Shown here piece by piece: positions 1 to 8,698 of a DNA stretch of 64,000 nucleotides. Numbering within the stretch: position 1 is the stretch's first letter; each line of letters starts with the position of its first letter. Below the pieces are notes generated by a model, which saw only the letters and a program-made list of their open reading frames with translations, was not told the origin of the DNA and did no database searches. This stretch comes from MGBC113645 sp036308445 (GTDB lineage: Bacteria > Bacillota_I > Bacilli_A > Erysipelotrichales > Coprobacillaceae). Location of the stretch: assembly GCA_036308445.1 (NCBI GenBank), contig JAXJVS010000048.1, positions 1-64,000 of the forward strand, in the 5' to 3' direction. Position numbers and translations under genes: made by a program.

Positions 1-628
1 ACTCAATTATGAATCTTTTGCAGATTTTAAAAAAGATGTTATAAATAATTTAAATTATTTTAATAAAGATTGGCAAAGATTTATCTTTGATCATCAGATT
101 CCAGAAAGAAAAGATTTAAGTCAAGGAAAAGAAGTTTTTCATGATCATTTTGAGAATATTATTCATAATTTAAGAGATACTTATGAGAGTGTGGCATATA
201 ATGATTTATTAAGGATTGTAGACAAAATTCATGATGCTAGACGTATATGCTTTATGGGTAATTTCTTTACTCAGACTGCTGCAATGCAATTGCAGATAGA
301 ATTAGCTTATTTAGGAAAAGAATGTTTAGCTATGTATCCATTAGCTCAACAGCAGGAAGTATTGAATGAGCTTAATAAAGATGATTTGATTATTATTTCT
401 TCAATCGCAGGTTCGTTCTTTGATATTCATCCTGATATTATGAGAGCTGTTTCTAAGACTGATTGTTATAAGGTGTGTATTAGTCAGGTGGATGAATTTT
501 CATATAGTGATTGTATAGATTTATTATTAAAGGTTGGCAATGATCATCAATCATTGATTGGTAAGTTTTCAATTATGTATATATATGAAGTACTAGAAGC
601 TTTATATCATATTAAATATGGTAAATAA
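1..628 (+). CDS. RpiR-family transcriptional regulator, 5'-truncated by the window edge
   Basis: The reading frame is open from base 2 and ends at a TAA at 626-628, so about 208 C-terminal residues are present and the start lies outside the window. The first residues (FADFKKDV) match the end of the RpiR helix-turn-helix domain. The rest fits a SIS sugar-phosphate-binding domain, with a stretch like GNFFTQTAAMQLQIELAYLG for the phosphate-binding turn and IISSIAGS for the second. RpiR proteins bind DNA and respond to phosphosugars. The target is unknown because the upstream neighbours are not visible. An internal ATG-less restart at 191 (GTG) has no convincing RBS and is not used. Confidence 0.75.
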   Translation, partial: LNYESFADFKKDVINNLNYFNKDWQRFIFDHQIPERKDLSQGKEVFHDHFENIIHNLRDTYESVAYNDLLRIVDKIHDARRICFMGNFFTQTAAMQLQIELAYLGKECLAMYPLAQQQEVLNELNKDDLIIISSIAGSFFDIHPDIMRAVSKTDCYKVCISQVDEFSYSDCIDLLLKVGNDHQSLIGKFSIMYIYEVLEALYHIKYGK

Positions 629-664
629 AAGACCTATCCCATATGTTTTGGGATAGGTCTTTCT
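628..664. terminator. Bidirectional intrinsic terminator
   Basis: A perfect 14-bp inverted repeat (AAAGACCTATCCCA, 628-641, and its complement, 649-662) lies between two convergent genes. It is flanked by A-rich and T-rich runs, so it can serve the RpiR gene on + and the metallophosphoesterase on -. Confidence 0.85.
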
Positions 665-1485
665 TATTCAAGAGTTGCCTGTTCATAAACAAGAGTAATA
701 AATTTAATTTCGTTAGAAGCAAAGAATTTATAAGGAATTTTAGATGTTCCCTGTAATCCGTTAGTTACATATAATGTGGCTTTAGATTTTGTATATATGT
801 CATGATTATATGTTTCAAAGCCAGTATCAGTAAATAAGCTACCTAGGAATGGAAAATAAATACTACCACCTAAGCTATGACCTGAAAGCTGTAAGTTAAC
901 ATCTTTATAGTTATCATCAAAAGAATCTGGCTGATGATTAATTGCTAATTGAAATAAGTTTTTATTGCTATCATTAATTAATGAACTCGCTTCTTTGTTA
1001 TTAAGTCCTAGTAAAGAGATTGTCTTATTTTCATAATAAATTGTTCTTTGCTGGTTATCTAATACTTCAAATCCACCTTTATTTAAGACATTAGTTGTTT
1101 CTAAAGTACTATCTTTATCTCCTAAAACTGCAAATTTACCATATTTACAATCTATACTTTTTAATATTTTAGAAACAGTATCACTTTCTAATGGTTTATC
1201 TTCAAATAAATCTCCACCAAAGATAACCATATCAAATGTCTTATTATTTAATTCCTTAATGATTTTTTCAAAACGTGTAATATCATCTTTCGAAGAAATA
1301 TTACAATCACTAAAGAAAGCTATTTTAAAATGATCAAATTCAGAAGGTATTTTATCAGTAGTATATGAATAAGTAGAAAACTTATAATCATTAGGAGATA
1401 TGAAATAAGTATATCCAGCACTTACTAATAAGATAAGAACAAGTAAAACAATAAAAATACGCTTTAAGATTTTAAATAGTTTCAT
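664..1485 (-). CDS. Metallophosphoesterase-like membrane-anchored protein with degenerate metal site
   Basis: 273 residues with one N-terminal membrane anchor (about residues 8-28) and an extracytoplasmic calcineurin-like phosphoesterase fold of the YkuE/YaeI type. The family order is recognisable: SD (59-60), GGD (91-93), LGDKD (122-126), NHQPD (184-188) and GHSLGG (203-208). Several canonical metal ligands are changed: DxH reads D-C-N, GNHD reads GDKD, and GHTH reads GHSL. Catalysis may therefore be lost or altered. The start overlaps the stop of rnj by four bases (ATGA), so the two are co-transcribed and probably translationally coupled. Fold assignment is fairly sure; activity is doubtful. 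Confidence 0.7.
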   Translation of the reverse strand: MKLFKILKRIFIVLLVLILLVSAGYTYFISPNDYKFSTYSYTTDKIPSEFDHFKIAFFSDCNISSKDDITRFEKIIKELNNKTFDMVIFGGDLFEDKPLESDTVSKILKSIDCKYGKFAVLGDKDSTLETTNVLNKGGFEVLDNQQRTIYYENKTISLLGLNNKEASSLINDSNKNLFQLAINHQPDSFDDNYKDVNLQLSGHSLGGSIYFPFLGSLFTDTGFETYNHDIYTKSKATLYVTNGLQGTSKIPYKFFASNEIKFITLVYEQATLE

Positions 1486-3230
1486 ACTTTCTTATTCATG
1501 ATGACAGGAATGATCATCGGATTACGTTTTGTTTTGTGATAGAAATAAGGACTTAAAGTATCTCTAATTGTATTTTTGATTTCACCAAAAGTTGTTTTTC
1601 TTTTTAACAGTTCAGTTAGATTTTGACCAACTAAATTTTCTGCTTCTCTAATTAATTCAATGCTATCTTTCATATAAACAAAACCACGTGACATTATAAT
1701 TGGTTTATTTAATAAAACACCTTTGTGAGAATCCATGGCAATTAAAACAGATACCATACCATCTTCACTTAAAATCTGACGATCTCTTAATACTGCAGTA
1801 GATAAACCAGTAATATCATTACCATCTACATATATATCATCAACATGAATACGTGGACCTAAACGAGCTTCACCATTTTGTAGTAAAATAGTATCCCCAT
1901 TAGATAATACAAAAGCATGATCTTTTTCAAAACCAACTTCTTCATATAATTTTGCATGAATTTTTAACATACGGTATTCTCCATGCACAGGGAAGAAATA
2001 TTTAGGTTTTGTAAGTAATAACATTAATTTTTGTTCTTCTTGTGAAGCATGTCCAGAAGTATGAAGATTATTAAATGCTGTATTAACTAATACTTTAGCT
2101 CCAGATCTAAATAATTTATTAACTACTTTAGATACACTAGCAGCATTACCAGGAATAGGATTAGAAGAGAATACAACAGTATCACCAGGTTTAATTGATA
2201 TTTGACGATGTGTTCCATTCGCAATTCTACTTAGAGCAGCTAAAGCTTCTCCCTGACTGCCAGTACATAAAATCAATATTTCATTATCTGGTAGACGTTT
2301 TGCTTCATCATTCTTAATAAAGAAACGATCCGGGCATTTGATATATCCTAATTTTCTTGATACTTGTATATTATTTTCCATTGAGCGACCAAAGACTAAA
2401 ATCTTTCTATTAAATTTGACCGCTGCTTCAACAATCTGTTGAACACGATGAACGTTAGATGCAAAAGTAGCAACTATTAAACGTCCTTCAGTCTTTCTAA
2501 ATGCTTCCTGTACACTATATGCAACTTGTTTTTCGCTAATAGAGAAGTTAGGCACTTCAGCATTAGTAGAATCACTTAATAATAAAGTAACGCCTGTTTC
2601 TCCTAAAAATGACATAACCTGAAAGTCAGCAGGTTCACCAACAGGTGTTAAATCAAATTTGAAATCTCCTGTAGATAAAATACGTCCATTTGGAGAATTA
2701 ATAATGATTCCTAAAGATTCAGGAATAGAGTGGTTAGTTTTAAAGAACCCGATATTAAAATGTTTTGTTTTAATTTGAGAAAGATGATCTATTTGAATCA
2801 TCTTTGTTTCTTGAGTCATTTTTCTTTCTTCAAATTTTCTTTGAATCATAGCACAAGCTAGAGGTGAGGCATAGATGAAAGGGACATGTACAACTTGTAG
2901 TAAGAATGGAATTCCACCTATATGGTCTTCATGACCATGAGTAATTAATAATGCCTTTATTTTTCTTTGATTTCTTTTTAGATAAGAATAATCAGGGATT
3001 ACATAATCAATTCCAGGTAGTCCTTCTTCTGCAAATTTAACTCCAGCATCTATAATGATGATTTCATCATCATGTTCCACACAATACATGTTCTTACCAA
3101 TTTCATTTAATCCACCTAAAGCAAAGACTTTAGTATCAATTGGTTTAGATAGGTTTTTTCTTAAATTAGATTTATTATAATCATTATATCTCTTTTTTTG
3201 AAAATTACGTTTTTGAGGCATATTTGCCAT
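1482..3230 (-). CDS. rnj: Ribonuclease J
   Basis: 582 residues, the usual length for RNase J. A basic N-terminal tail precedes a metallo-beta-lactamase domain with the zinc motif HGHEDHIGG at residues 98-106. This is followed by a beta-CASP domain (LLSDSTNAEVP, FASNVHRVQQI, FSSNPIPGN, HTSGHASQEE, PVHGEYRML) and the C-terminal domain. RNase J is the 5'-3' exo- and endoribonuclease for mRNA decay and rRNA maturation in Firmicutes, acting in the cytoplasm. The ATG at 3230 has AAGGAG upstream; a second ATG at 3221 is possible. It is the first gene of a two-gene operon with the phosphoesterase-like gene. Confidence 0.96.
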   Translation of the reverse strand: MANMPQKRNFQKKRYNDYNKSNLRKNLSKPIDTKVFALGGLNEIGKNMYCVEHDDEIIIIDAGVKFAEEGLPGIDYVIPDYSYLKRNQRKIKALLITHGHEDHIGGIPFLLQVVHVPFIYASPLACAMIQRKFEERKMTQETKMIQIDHLSQIKTKHFNIGFFKTNHSIPESLGIIINSPNGRILSTGDFKFDLTPVGEPADFQVMSFLGETGVTLLLSDSTNAEVPNFSISEKQVAYSVQEAFRKTEGRLIVATFASNVHRVQQIVEAAVKFNRKILVFGRSMENNIQVSRKLGYIKCPDRFFIKNDEAKRLPDNEILILCTGSQGEALAALSRIANGTHRQISIKPGDTVVFSSNPIPGNAASVSKVVNKLFRSGAKVLVNTAFNNLHTSGHASQEEQKLMLLLTKPKYFFPVHGEYRMLKIHAKLYEEVGFEKDHAFVLSNGDTILLQNGEARLGPRIHVDDIYVDGNDITGLSTAVLRDRQILSEDGMVSVLIAMDSHKGVLLNKPIIMSRGFVYMKDSIELIREAENLVGQNLTELLKRKTTFGEIKNTIRDTLSPYFYHKTKRNPMIIPVIMNKKV

Positions 3231-3289
3231 ATCTATTATTCTCCTTTCTTTCTTTTTTTATATAGTATATCACATTTTGTGATTTATAA

Positions 3290-3322
3290 AAACGAAAGAG
3301 AATGGAAATTTTCCATTCTCTT
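3290..3322 (-). terminator. Intrinsic terminator of degV
   Basis: AAGAGAATGGAAA (3296-3308) pairs with 3310-3322. On the minus strand it is followed by a T-rich run just after the degV stop codon. Confidence 0.8.
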
Positions 3323-3325
3323 AAA

Positions 3326-4198
3326 TTAAGCGATTTTTTTTGCAACACCTACACCAAAAGCATAAGGACCAATATGGCAAGAAACGCTTAATGATAAAGG
3401 ATCGCAAATGATATTATGCTGTGGATAAGCATCTTTTAACATTTTTATGATATTTTCAGCAGGTGATTTATCATAAGTATAAGCAACAAATAATTGGCAA
3501 TTATTACCTTTGCCTTCAGGATCTATTCTTTCATTAATATCTTTAATAAGAGCATCAATCATTATTTTTTCAGCTTTTGCGATAGTTCTTGTTTTTTCGA
3601 AAGAATCTAATTTTTCACCTTGTATAGATAAAATAGGTTTTATTTTTAATAAACCACCTAAAGCAGCTGCAGCAGGAGTAACTCTTCCTCCCTTTTTTAG
3701 ATATTCTAATGTATTAACAGTAATATAAATAGAAGCATCTAATTTTGTTGCCATTAAAATATCATGTATTTCTTTTCCGCTTTTTCCTTGTTTGGCAAGC
3801 TTTAAAGCGTTTAAAACATCCCATTTCTGTGTAACAGAGATGCGTTGAGAATCAACGACATATACTTTGTCTTTATATTCTTTTTCACTGGCAATCATTA
3901 AAGCAGTCTGACAAGAACCACTTAATCCACTAGACATAGGAATGTGAATGATTTCATCATATTCTTTTAAAATATCATTGTAGAACTTTGTAACATCACC
4001 TACAGCAGGCTGAGAAGTAAAAACGTTAGCACCACCTATAAGATGTTCATAAAATTGTTCTTGAGTAAGGTTTATATCTTCAAAGTATTCGTCACCATTT
4101 ATTGTAAATGGCATTGGTATTACAAATACTCCTAATTCTTTAGCTTCTTTTTGGGTAATTCCACTATTACTATCAGTCATAACAGCAACTTTACACAT
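3326..4198 (-). CDS. DegV family fatty-acid-binding protein
   Basis: 290 residues, full length for DegV proteins. The N-terminus has the family pattern VMTDSNSGI, then PMPFTINGDEYFED, SGLSGSCQTA and a C-terminal HIGPYAFGVG. DegV/FakB proteins bind a fatty acid between two alpha/beta domains. In the FakAB system they present it to the kinase FakA for acyl-phosphate formation. No fakA-like gene is adjacent, so whether this paralogue works with FakA is open. It is monocistronic, with its own terminator and a good RBS (GGAGG type) before the ATG at 4198. Confidence 0.9.
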   Translation of the reverse strand: MCKVAVMTDSNSGITQKEAKELGVFVIPMPFTINGDEYFEDINLTQEQFYEHLIGGANVFTSQPAVGDVTKFYNDILKEYDEIIHIPMSSGLSGSCQTALMIASEKEYKDKVYVVDSQRISVTQKWDVLNALKLAKQGKSGKEIHDILMATKLDASIYITVNTLEYLKKGGRVTPAAAALGGLLKIKPILSIQGEKLDSFEKTRTIAKAEKIMIDALIKDINERIDPEGKGNNCQLFVAYTYDKSPAENIIKMLKDAYPQHNIICDPLSLSVSCHIGPYAFGVGVAKKIA

Positions 4199-4441
4199 TT
4201 CATTACCTCCTTCATTTTAGTGTATTATTTCATTAAATTTTTAATTCTTTAAACAAATATAAATATTCCCTATAATTCTATAGTGTAAATCTTTTTATTT
4301 CAATAATCCTAATAAAAAAATAGACATATTCTATAAATTGTATATATGAATAAAAGATAAGAAGAAACATATAATAAAATAAAAGCATCTTCCTGTACTA
4401 AAATTAAAAAATCATATATAATAACACTAGGAAGTGAAAGT

Positions 4442-5263
4442 ATGAATATTGTAGAAGATTCAAATTTATTTTTTGATTATATAATGAATAAGTTTGGAAA
4501 GTTTGGTGAGGCGTTTTTAAATGCAGCTTTAGTTTTCTTGTTTGGCTGGTGGGCTTGTAAGCTATTGCGTAATATCATTATTAAGATGATTAAGAAAACA
4601 AGTTTAGATGAAATTGTGATTGGCTTTGTTCAGACAATCTTAGATATTGCTTTAAAAGTTATTGTAGTTATTATGACAGTTTCTGAATTAGGAGTAGATA
4701 CAACTTCTTTGGTTGCTGTATTAACTACTGCAGGAGCAGCAATTGTATTAGGATTAAAGGATTCAGCATCTGGCGTAGTATCAGGAATTATTATATTATT
4801 TTCTAAGCCTTTTTCTAAAGGTGATATTATTGAGATCAATGGTTATACAGGAAAAGTATTAGAAATTCAATTATTATATACAATTCTTTTAACTTTAGAT
4901 AATAAAAGAGTTGTAATGCCTAATAATGAACTAGCAAGTAGTACAATCATTAATTATTCTTTTGAAAATACAAGAAGAGTTGATTTATTTATAGATGTTC
5001 ATTATTGTACAGATATAGAAAAAGCAAAATCTGTGATTAAAAACGTTGTTGAGAGTCATCCTCAATCATTGAAAGAACCAGAACCTTATGTGAGAGTAGA
5101 TCAATATAAGGATAGTAGTATTTCAATTGCTGTAAGAGTCTGGTCAAATACTGATGATTATTATGATTTAAAAGCTGATTTATTAGAAGAGATTAAAAGA
5201 GCATTTGATAAGGAAAGTATTGAAATGGCTTATCCGCAATTGGATGTTCATATAGATAAATAA
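4442..5263 (+). CDS. mscS: Small-conductance mechanosensitive channel (MscS family)
   Basis: 273 residues, typical of MscS. Three N-terminal membrane helices end in the pore-lining TM3, rich in Gly/Ala (LTTAGAAIVLGLKDSASGVV). The beta domain follows (FSKGDIIEINGYTGKVLEI, VVMPNNELASSTIINYS), then the alpha/beta C-terminal vestibule. It opens under membrane tension to release solutes after hypo-osmotic shock. The RBS GGAAG lies shortly before the ATG. trxA follows after 15 bases, so the two are likely co-transcribed although functionally unrelated. Confidence 0.93.
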   Translation: MNIVEDSNLFFDYIMNKFGKFGEAFLNAALVFLFGWWACKLLRNIIIKMIKKTSLDEIVIGFVQTILDIALKVIVVIMTVSELGVDTTSLVAVLTTAGAAIVLGLKDSASGVVSGIIILFSKPFSKGDIIEINGYTGKVLEIQLLYTILLTLDNKRVVMPNNELASSTIINYSFENTRRVDLFIDVHYCTDIEKAKSVIKNVVESHPQSLKEPEPYVRVDQYKDSSISIAVRVWSNTDDYYDLKADLLEEIKRAFDKESIEMAYPQLDVHIDK

Positions 5264-5278
5264 AGAAAGGTGAGAAAG

Positions 5279-5584
5279 ATGAAAATTGTAAATAGTAATG
5301 AATTTGTAGAAGTAACAAAAGAAGGATTGGTATTAGTTGATTTCTTTGCAAATTGGTGTGGTCCTTGTCGTATGATGTCGCCAGTATTAGAAGAAGTAGA
5401 AGAAGAGATTGAAGGATTGACAGTAGTAAAAGTAGATACTGATGAAAATGGTTCTTTAGCGGCTAAATATGGTGTACAGTCAATCCCTAATATGATTTTG
5501 TTTAAAGATGGTAAACCAGTGGATCAGATCATTGGTTTTAGACCTAAAGAAGATGTTATAGAAACAATTGAAAAATATGTTTAA
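5279..5584 (+). CDS. trxA: Thioredoxin
   Basis: 101 residues from the ATG at 5279, placed 8 bases after AGAAAGG. The GTG at 5270 would overlap this RBS and is rejected. The active site WCGPC is at residues 26-30 (FFANWCGPC), the cis-proline is in QSIPNM, and the whole is one compact thioredoxin fold. It reduces protein disulfides in the cytoplasm using thioredoxin reductase, which is not in this window. It is the last gene of a short unit with mscS and is followed by a terminator. Confidence 0.96.
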   Translation: MKIVNSNEFVEVTKEGLVLVDFFANWCGPCRMMSPVLEEVEEEIEGLTVVKVDTDENGSLAAKYGVQSIPNMILFKDGKPVDQIIGFRPKEDVIETIEKYV

Positions 5585-5609
5585 AATTCGATTTTTTAAT
5601 CGAATTTTT
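5583..5609 (+). terminator. Intrinsic terminator after trxA
   Basis: AAATTCGATT (5584-5593) pairs with AATCGAATTT (5598-5607), followed directly by a T-rich run. Confidence 0.8.
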
Positions 5610-5722
5610 ATTTTTATGTATACAATCTTTGAAATAATATTAATTTTTTTGTTCTTTTGCTAAAAAGAAAATATCTTTTGTTTTTAAATCGCTAAATCGC
5701 TATAATTATTTGTAAATTCTCA

Positions 5723-5750
5723 TTGACTGTTGATAAAAAAAATATATAAT
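5723..5750 (+). promoter_or_regulatory. Vegetative promoter of the opp operon
   Basis: TTGACT (5723-5728) and TATAAT (5745-5750) are separated by 16 bp and lie about 70 bases before the oppB start. This is a near-consensus housekeeping promoter. Confidence 0.7.
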
Positions 5751-5820
5751 ATATATAATAAGCATGGTTTTTTTTGTGGGGAAAAGAACTTTGTTAATTT
5801 ATAGAAAAGGTATGGTGAGT

Positions 5821-6738
5821 ATGGGAAAATATGTATTAAAACGTATTCTGATTGGTATATTGACCCTTTTTGTCTTATCAAGTGCGACTTTCTTTTTAAT
5901 GAAAGCTACACCAGGATCTCCTATCAGTACAGAAAAATATAAAACACAAGAAGCATATGATGCTGCTGTAAAGAGATACAATTTAGACAAACCGGTTATA
6001 GAACAATACAGACTTTACATGACTGATTTATTACATGGTGACTTAGGTGAAAGTATGATTCAAGAAGGTCGTACTGTTTCTTATTATATCAGTATTGGTG
6101 TTCCTGTAACTGCAAGAGTTGGATGTTTGGCATTTATTATTGCAATTGTTGTAGGTATTTCACTAGGAACTGCTGCAGCATTATCTGAAAAGAAATGGAT
6201 TAGTAATCTATGTATGTTTGTGGCAACAATAGGAGTCAGTGTTCCTTCGTTTTTGATTTCCATGTTACTGATTTTAATCTTTGGGGTTAAATTGCGTATT
6301 TTACCTTTCGTAGGATTGAAATCTCCACTACATTATGTGATGCCAGTAATTGCGTTATCATTATATCCTATTTCAATGATTTCACGTTTAACTCGCAGTA
6401 GTATGATTGAAGTTATGAAACAGGATTACATTATTCTTGCTCGTTCTAAAGGTACAACTTATAGAAAGGTTGTTATTAGACATGCAATTAAAAATGCAAT
6501 GTTACCAGTTGTTACTTATGCTGGGCCAATGTTTGCATTCTTGCTAACAGGAAGTTTCGTTACTGAAACAATCTTCTCAATTCCAGGTTTAGGTTCTACT
6601 TTTACATCTAGTATTATGAACCGTGATTATCCTATTATTATGGGAGTTACAATTTTCTTGGGATTTTTAATTATTACATTTAACTTGTTGACAGATATTA
6701 TTTCTGCAGCAATTGATCCAAGAATCAAATTAAAGTAA
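5821..6738 (+). CDS. oppB: Oligopeptide ABC transporter permease OppB
   Basis: About 305 residues from the ATG at 5821 (MGKYVLKRILIG). AGAAAAGG is 10 bases upstream; the in-frame ATG at 5812 is too close to it, and a farther upstream start would add an unsupported hydrophobic tail. The protein shows the OppB N-terminal signature (YVLKRILIGILTLFVLS), a large loop with LDKPVIEQY, six membrane helices and the EAA-type loop (ARSKGTTYRKVVIRHAIKNA) that contacts the ATPases. It forms the peptide-import pore with OppC. It is the first gene of oppBCDFA. Confidence 0.93.
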   Translation: MGKYVLKRILIGILTLFVLSSATFFLMKATPGSPISTEKYKTQEAYDAAVKRYNLDKPVIEQYRLYMTDLLHGDLGESMIQEGRTVSYYISIGVPVTARVGCLAFIIAIVVGISLGTAAALSEKKWISNLCMFVATIGVSVPSFLISMLLILIFGVKLRILPFVGLKSPLHYVMPVIALSLYPISMISRLTRSSMIEVMKQDYIILARSKGTTYRKVVIRHAIKNAMLPVVTYAGPMFAFLLTGSFVTETIFSIPGLGSTFTSSIMNRDYPIIMGVTIFLGFLIITFNLLTDIISAAIDPRIKLK

Positions 6739-6751
6739 GGAGGAATTTTTG

Positions 6752-7684
6752 ATGGATTTAAATCAAGATGAATTAAAATTAACTCCGGATTTATTTGAAA
6801 AATTGGATGATAGCGAAAAAAATGCGGAGAAAATTACTTATGAAAGTAAAACATATTTCCAGGATGCATGGCGTCGTTTTAAACAAAACAAGTTAGCTCT
6901 TGTAGGATTATGTTTTATTGCATTTATGGTTTTATGTTGTATATTAATACCGATGTTTTCACCATATACATATGATCAAATGAATATGGCTAATGCAAAT
7001 GCCGGTATGTCTTTAGCTCACCCTATGGGAACAGATAAGTTCGGGCGTGATATTCTTGTTCGTATTATGTGTGGTGGACGTATTTCATTAAGTGTAGGTG
7101 TTACAGCAGCTTTAATTGCTTTATGTGTTGGTACTATTTATGGTGGTATTGCAGGTTTCTTTGGTGGTAAAGTTGATATGTTAATGATGCGTTTTGTTGA
7201 TATGATGTATTCAATCCCAGATATGTTATATATCATTATGATTGTCGTTGTATTAGAACCTAGTATGACTTCTATCCTTCTTGGTATTTCTATTTCTTCA
7301 TGGATGGGAATGGCAAGACAGGTTAGAGCTCAAGTTATGACTTTAAAAGAACAAGAATTCGCTTTAGCAGCATTTGTGCTTGGGGCAAGTAAAAAGAGAA
7401 TTATCTTTAAACATTTATTAATTAATAGTATGGGTCCAATCATTGTATCAGTAACAATGCTTGTACCTAGTGCAATTTTTAATGAAGCTTTCTTAGGATT
7501 CTTAGGAATCGGGGTACCACCACCACAAGCAAGCTGGGGTACTTTAGCAAATGATGCTCGTCAAGTTATGATGGCATATCCAATGCAAGTTGTTTGGCCT
7601 GTACTAGCAATTTGTTTAACAATGTTAGCTTTAAACTTTATAGGAGATGGATTAGGAGATGCTCTTGATCCAAAGAAGAAGTAG
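6752..7684 (+). CDS. oppC: Oligopeptide ABC transporter permease OppC
   Basis: 310 residues from the ATG at 6752, 7 bases after AAGGAGGA. A cytoplasmic N-terminal tail is followed by the OppC_N helix (FKQNKLALVGLCFIAFMVL). The permease domain contains HPMGTDKFGRDILVRIMCGG and an EAA loop near FVLGASKKRIIFKHLL. It is the partner of OppB in the membrane. It lies 13 bases after oppB and 10 before oppD, in one operon. Confidence 0.94.
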   Translation: MDLNQDELKLTPDLFEKLDDSEKNAEKITYESKTYFQDAWRRFKQNKLALVGLCFIAFMVLCCILIPMFSPYTYDQMNMANANAGMSLAHPMGTDKFGRDILVRIMCGGRISLSVGVTAALIALCVGTIYGGIAGFFGGKVDMLMMRFVDMMYSIPDMLYIIMIVVVLEPSMTSILLGISISSWMGMARQVRAQVMTLKEQEFALAAFVLGASKKRIIFKHLLINSMGPIIVSVTMLVPSAIFNEAFLGFLGIGVPPPQASWGTLANDARQVMMAYPMQVVWPVLAICLTMLALNFIGDGLGDALDPKKK

Positions 7685-7694
7685 GTGATAGTTT

Positions 7695-8696
7695 ATGGCA
7701 ATGTTAGATATTAAAAATTTAACAACTCAGTTTAGTACTGAAAATGGAACTGTACAGGCAGTTAGAGATGTAACTATTCAAGTTGAAAAAGGTGAAATTT
7801 TAGGTATAGTTGGTGAATCAGGTTCAGGTAAATCACAAACTATGTATTCAGTAATGGGGTTATTAGCTTCTAATGGTCGTGTGGCTGAAGGAGAAATTTC
7901 TATTGATGGTAGAGATATTTCACCAAAAAATTATACAAAAAAGGAATATGATGATATTATGTCTCATATTCGTGGTAATGATATGGCTATGATTTTCCAG
8001 GATCCAATGACTTTCTTGAATCCAGTTCTTACAATTGAAACACAATTAACAGAACCAATTTTAAATCATAACGATATTTCTAAAGAAGAAGCAAGAGAAA
8101 GAGCTATTGAATTAATGAAGAAAGTAGGAATTCCTTCTCCTGAGAAGCGAATTAAACAATATCCATTCCAATTCTCTGGAGGGATGAGACAAAGAATTAT
8201 TATTGCAATGGCTTTAGCTTGTAATCCAAAAGTTATTATTGCAGATGAACCTACAACTGCTCTTGATGTTACTATTCAAGCTCAGGTTTTAGATTTAATT
8301 GCGAATTTAAAGAAAGAAATTGATTCTAGTATTATCATGATTACTCATGATTTGGGTGTTGTTGCTAGTATATGTGATCGTATTGCTATTATGTATGGTG
8401 GTAAGATTGTTGAGATTGGTACTGCAGAAGAAATCTTCTATGAACCAAAACATCCATATACAAAAGGGTTATTATCTTGTGTAGCTAACCCTGAAGATAA
8501 AGAGAAGAAAGAACTTCATCCAATTCCTGGTTCACCACCAGATTTATTAAATATTGGTGATTGGTGTCCATTCGTGGATAGATGTGAAAACGCAATGAAG
8601 GTATGTAAGTTAAAAATGCCTGCAGAAGAACAATATAGTGATACACATACATGTTCTTGCTGGTTAAGTCATCCTCTTGCAAAAGGAGGTAATTAA
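7695..8696 (+). CDS. oppD: Oligopeptide ABC transporter ATPase OppD
   Basis: 333 residues. Walker A GESGSGKS is at 40-47, followed by the Q-loop FQDPMTFLNP, the signature FSGGMRQRI, Walker B VIIADEPTTALD and the switch His in MITHDLG. The C-terminal oligopeptide extension has clustered cysteines (CPFVDRCENAMKVC), typical of OppD/DppD and sometimes associated with an iron-sulfur cluster. It powers peptide uptake as a heterodimer with OppF. Confidence 0.95.
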   Translation: MAMLDIKNLTTQFSTENGTVQAVRDVTIQVEKGEILGIVGESGSGKSQTMYSVMGLLASNGRVAEGEISIDGRDISPKNYTKKEYDDIMSHIRGNDMAMIFQDPMTFLNPVLTIETQLTEPILNHNDISKEEARERAIELMKKVGIPSPEKRIKQYPFQFSGGMRQRIIIAMALACNPKVIIADEPTTALDVTIQAQVLDLIANLKKEIDSSIIMITHDLGVVASICDRIAIMYGGKIVEIGTAEEIFYEPKHPYTKGLLSCVANPEDKEKKELHPIPGSPPDLLNIGDWCPFVDRCENAMKVCKLKMPAEEQYSDTHTCSCWLSHPLAKGGN

Positions 8697-8698
8697 TA

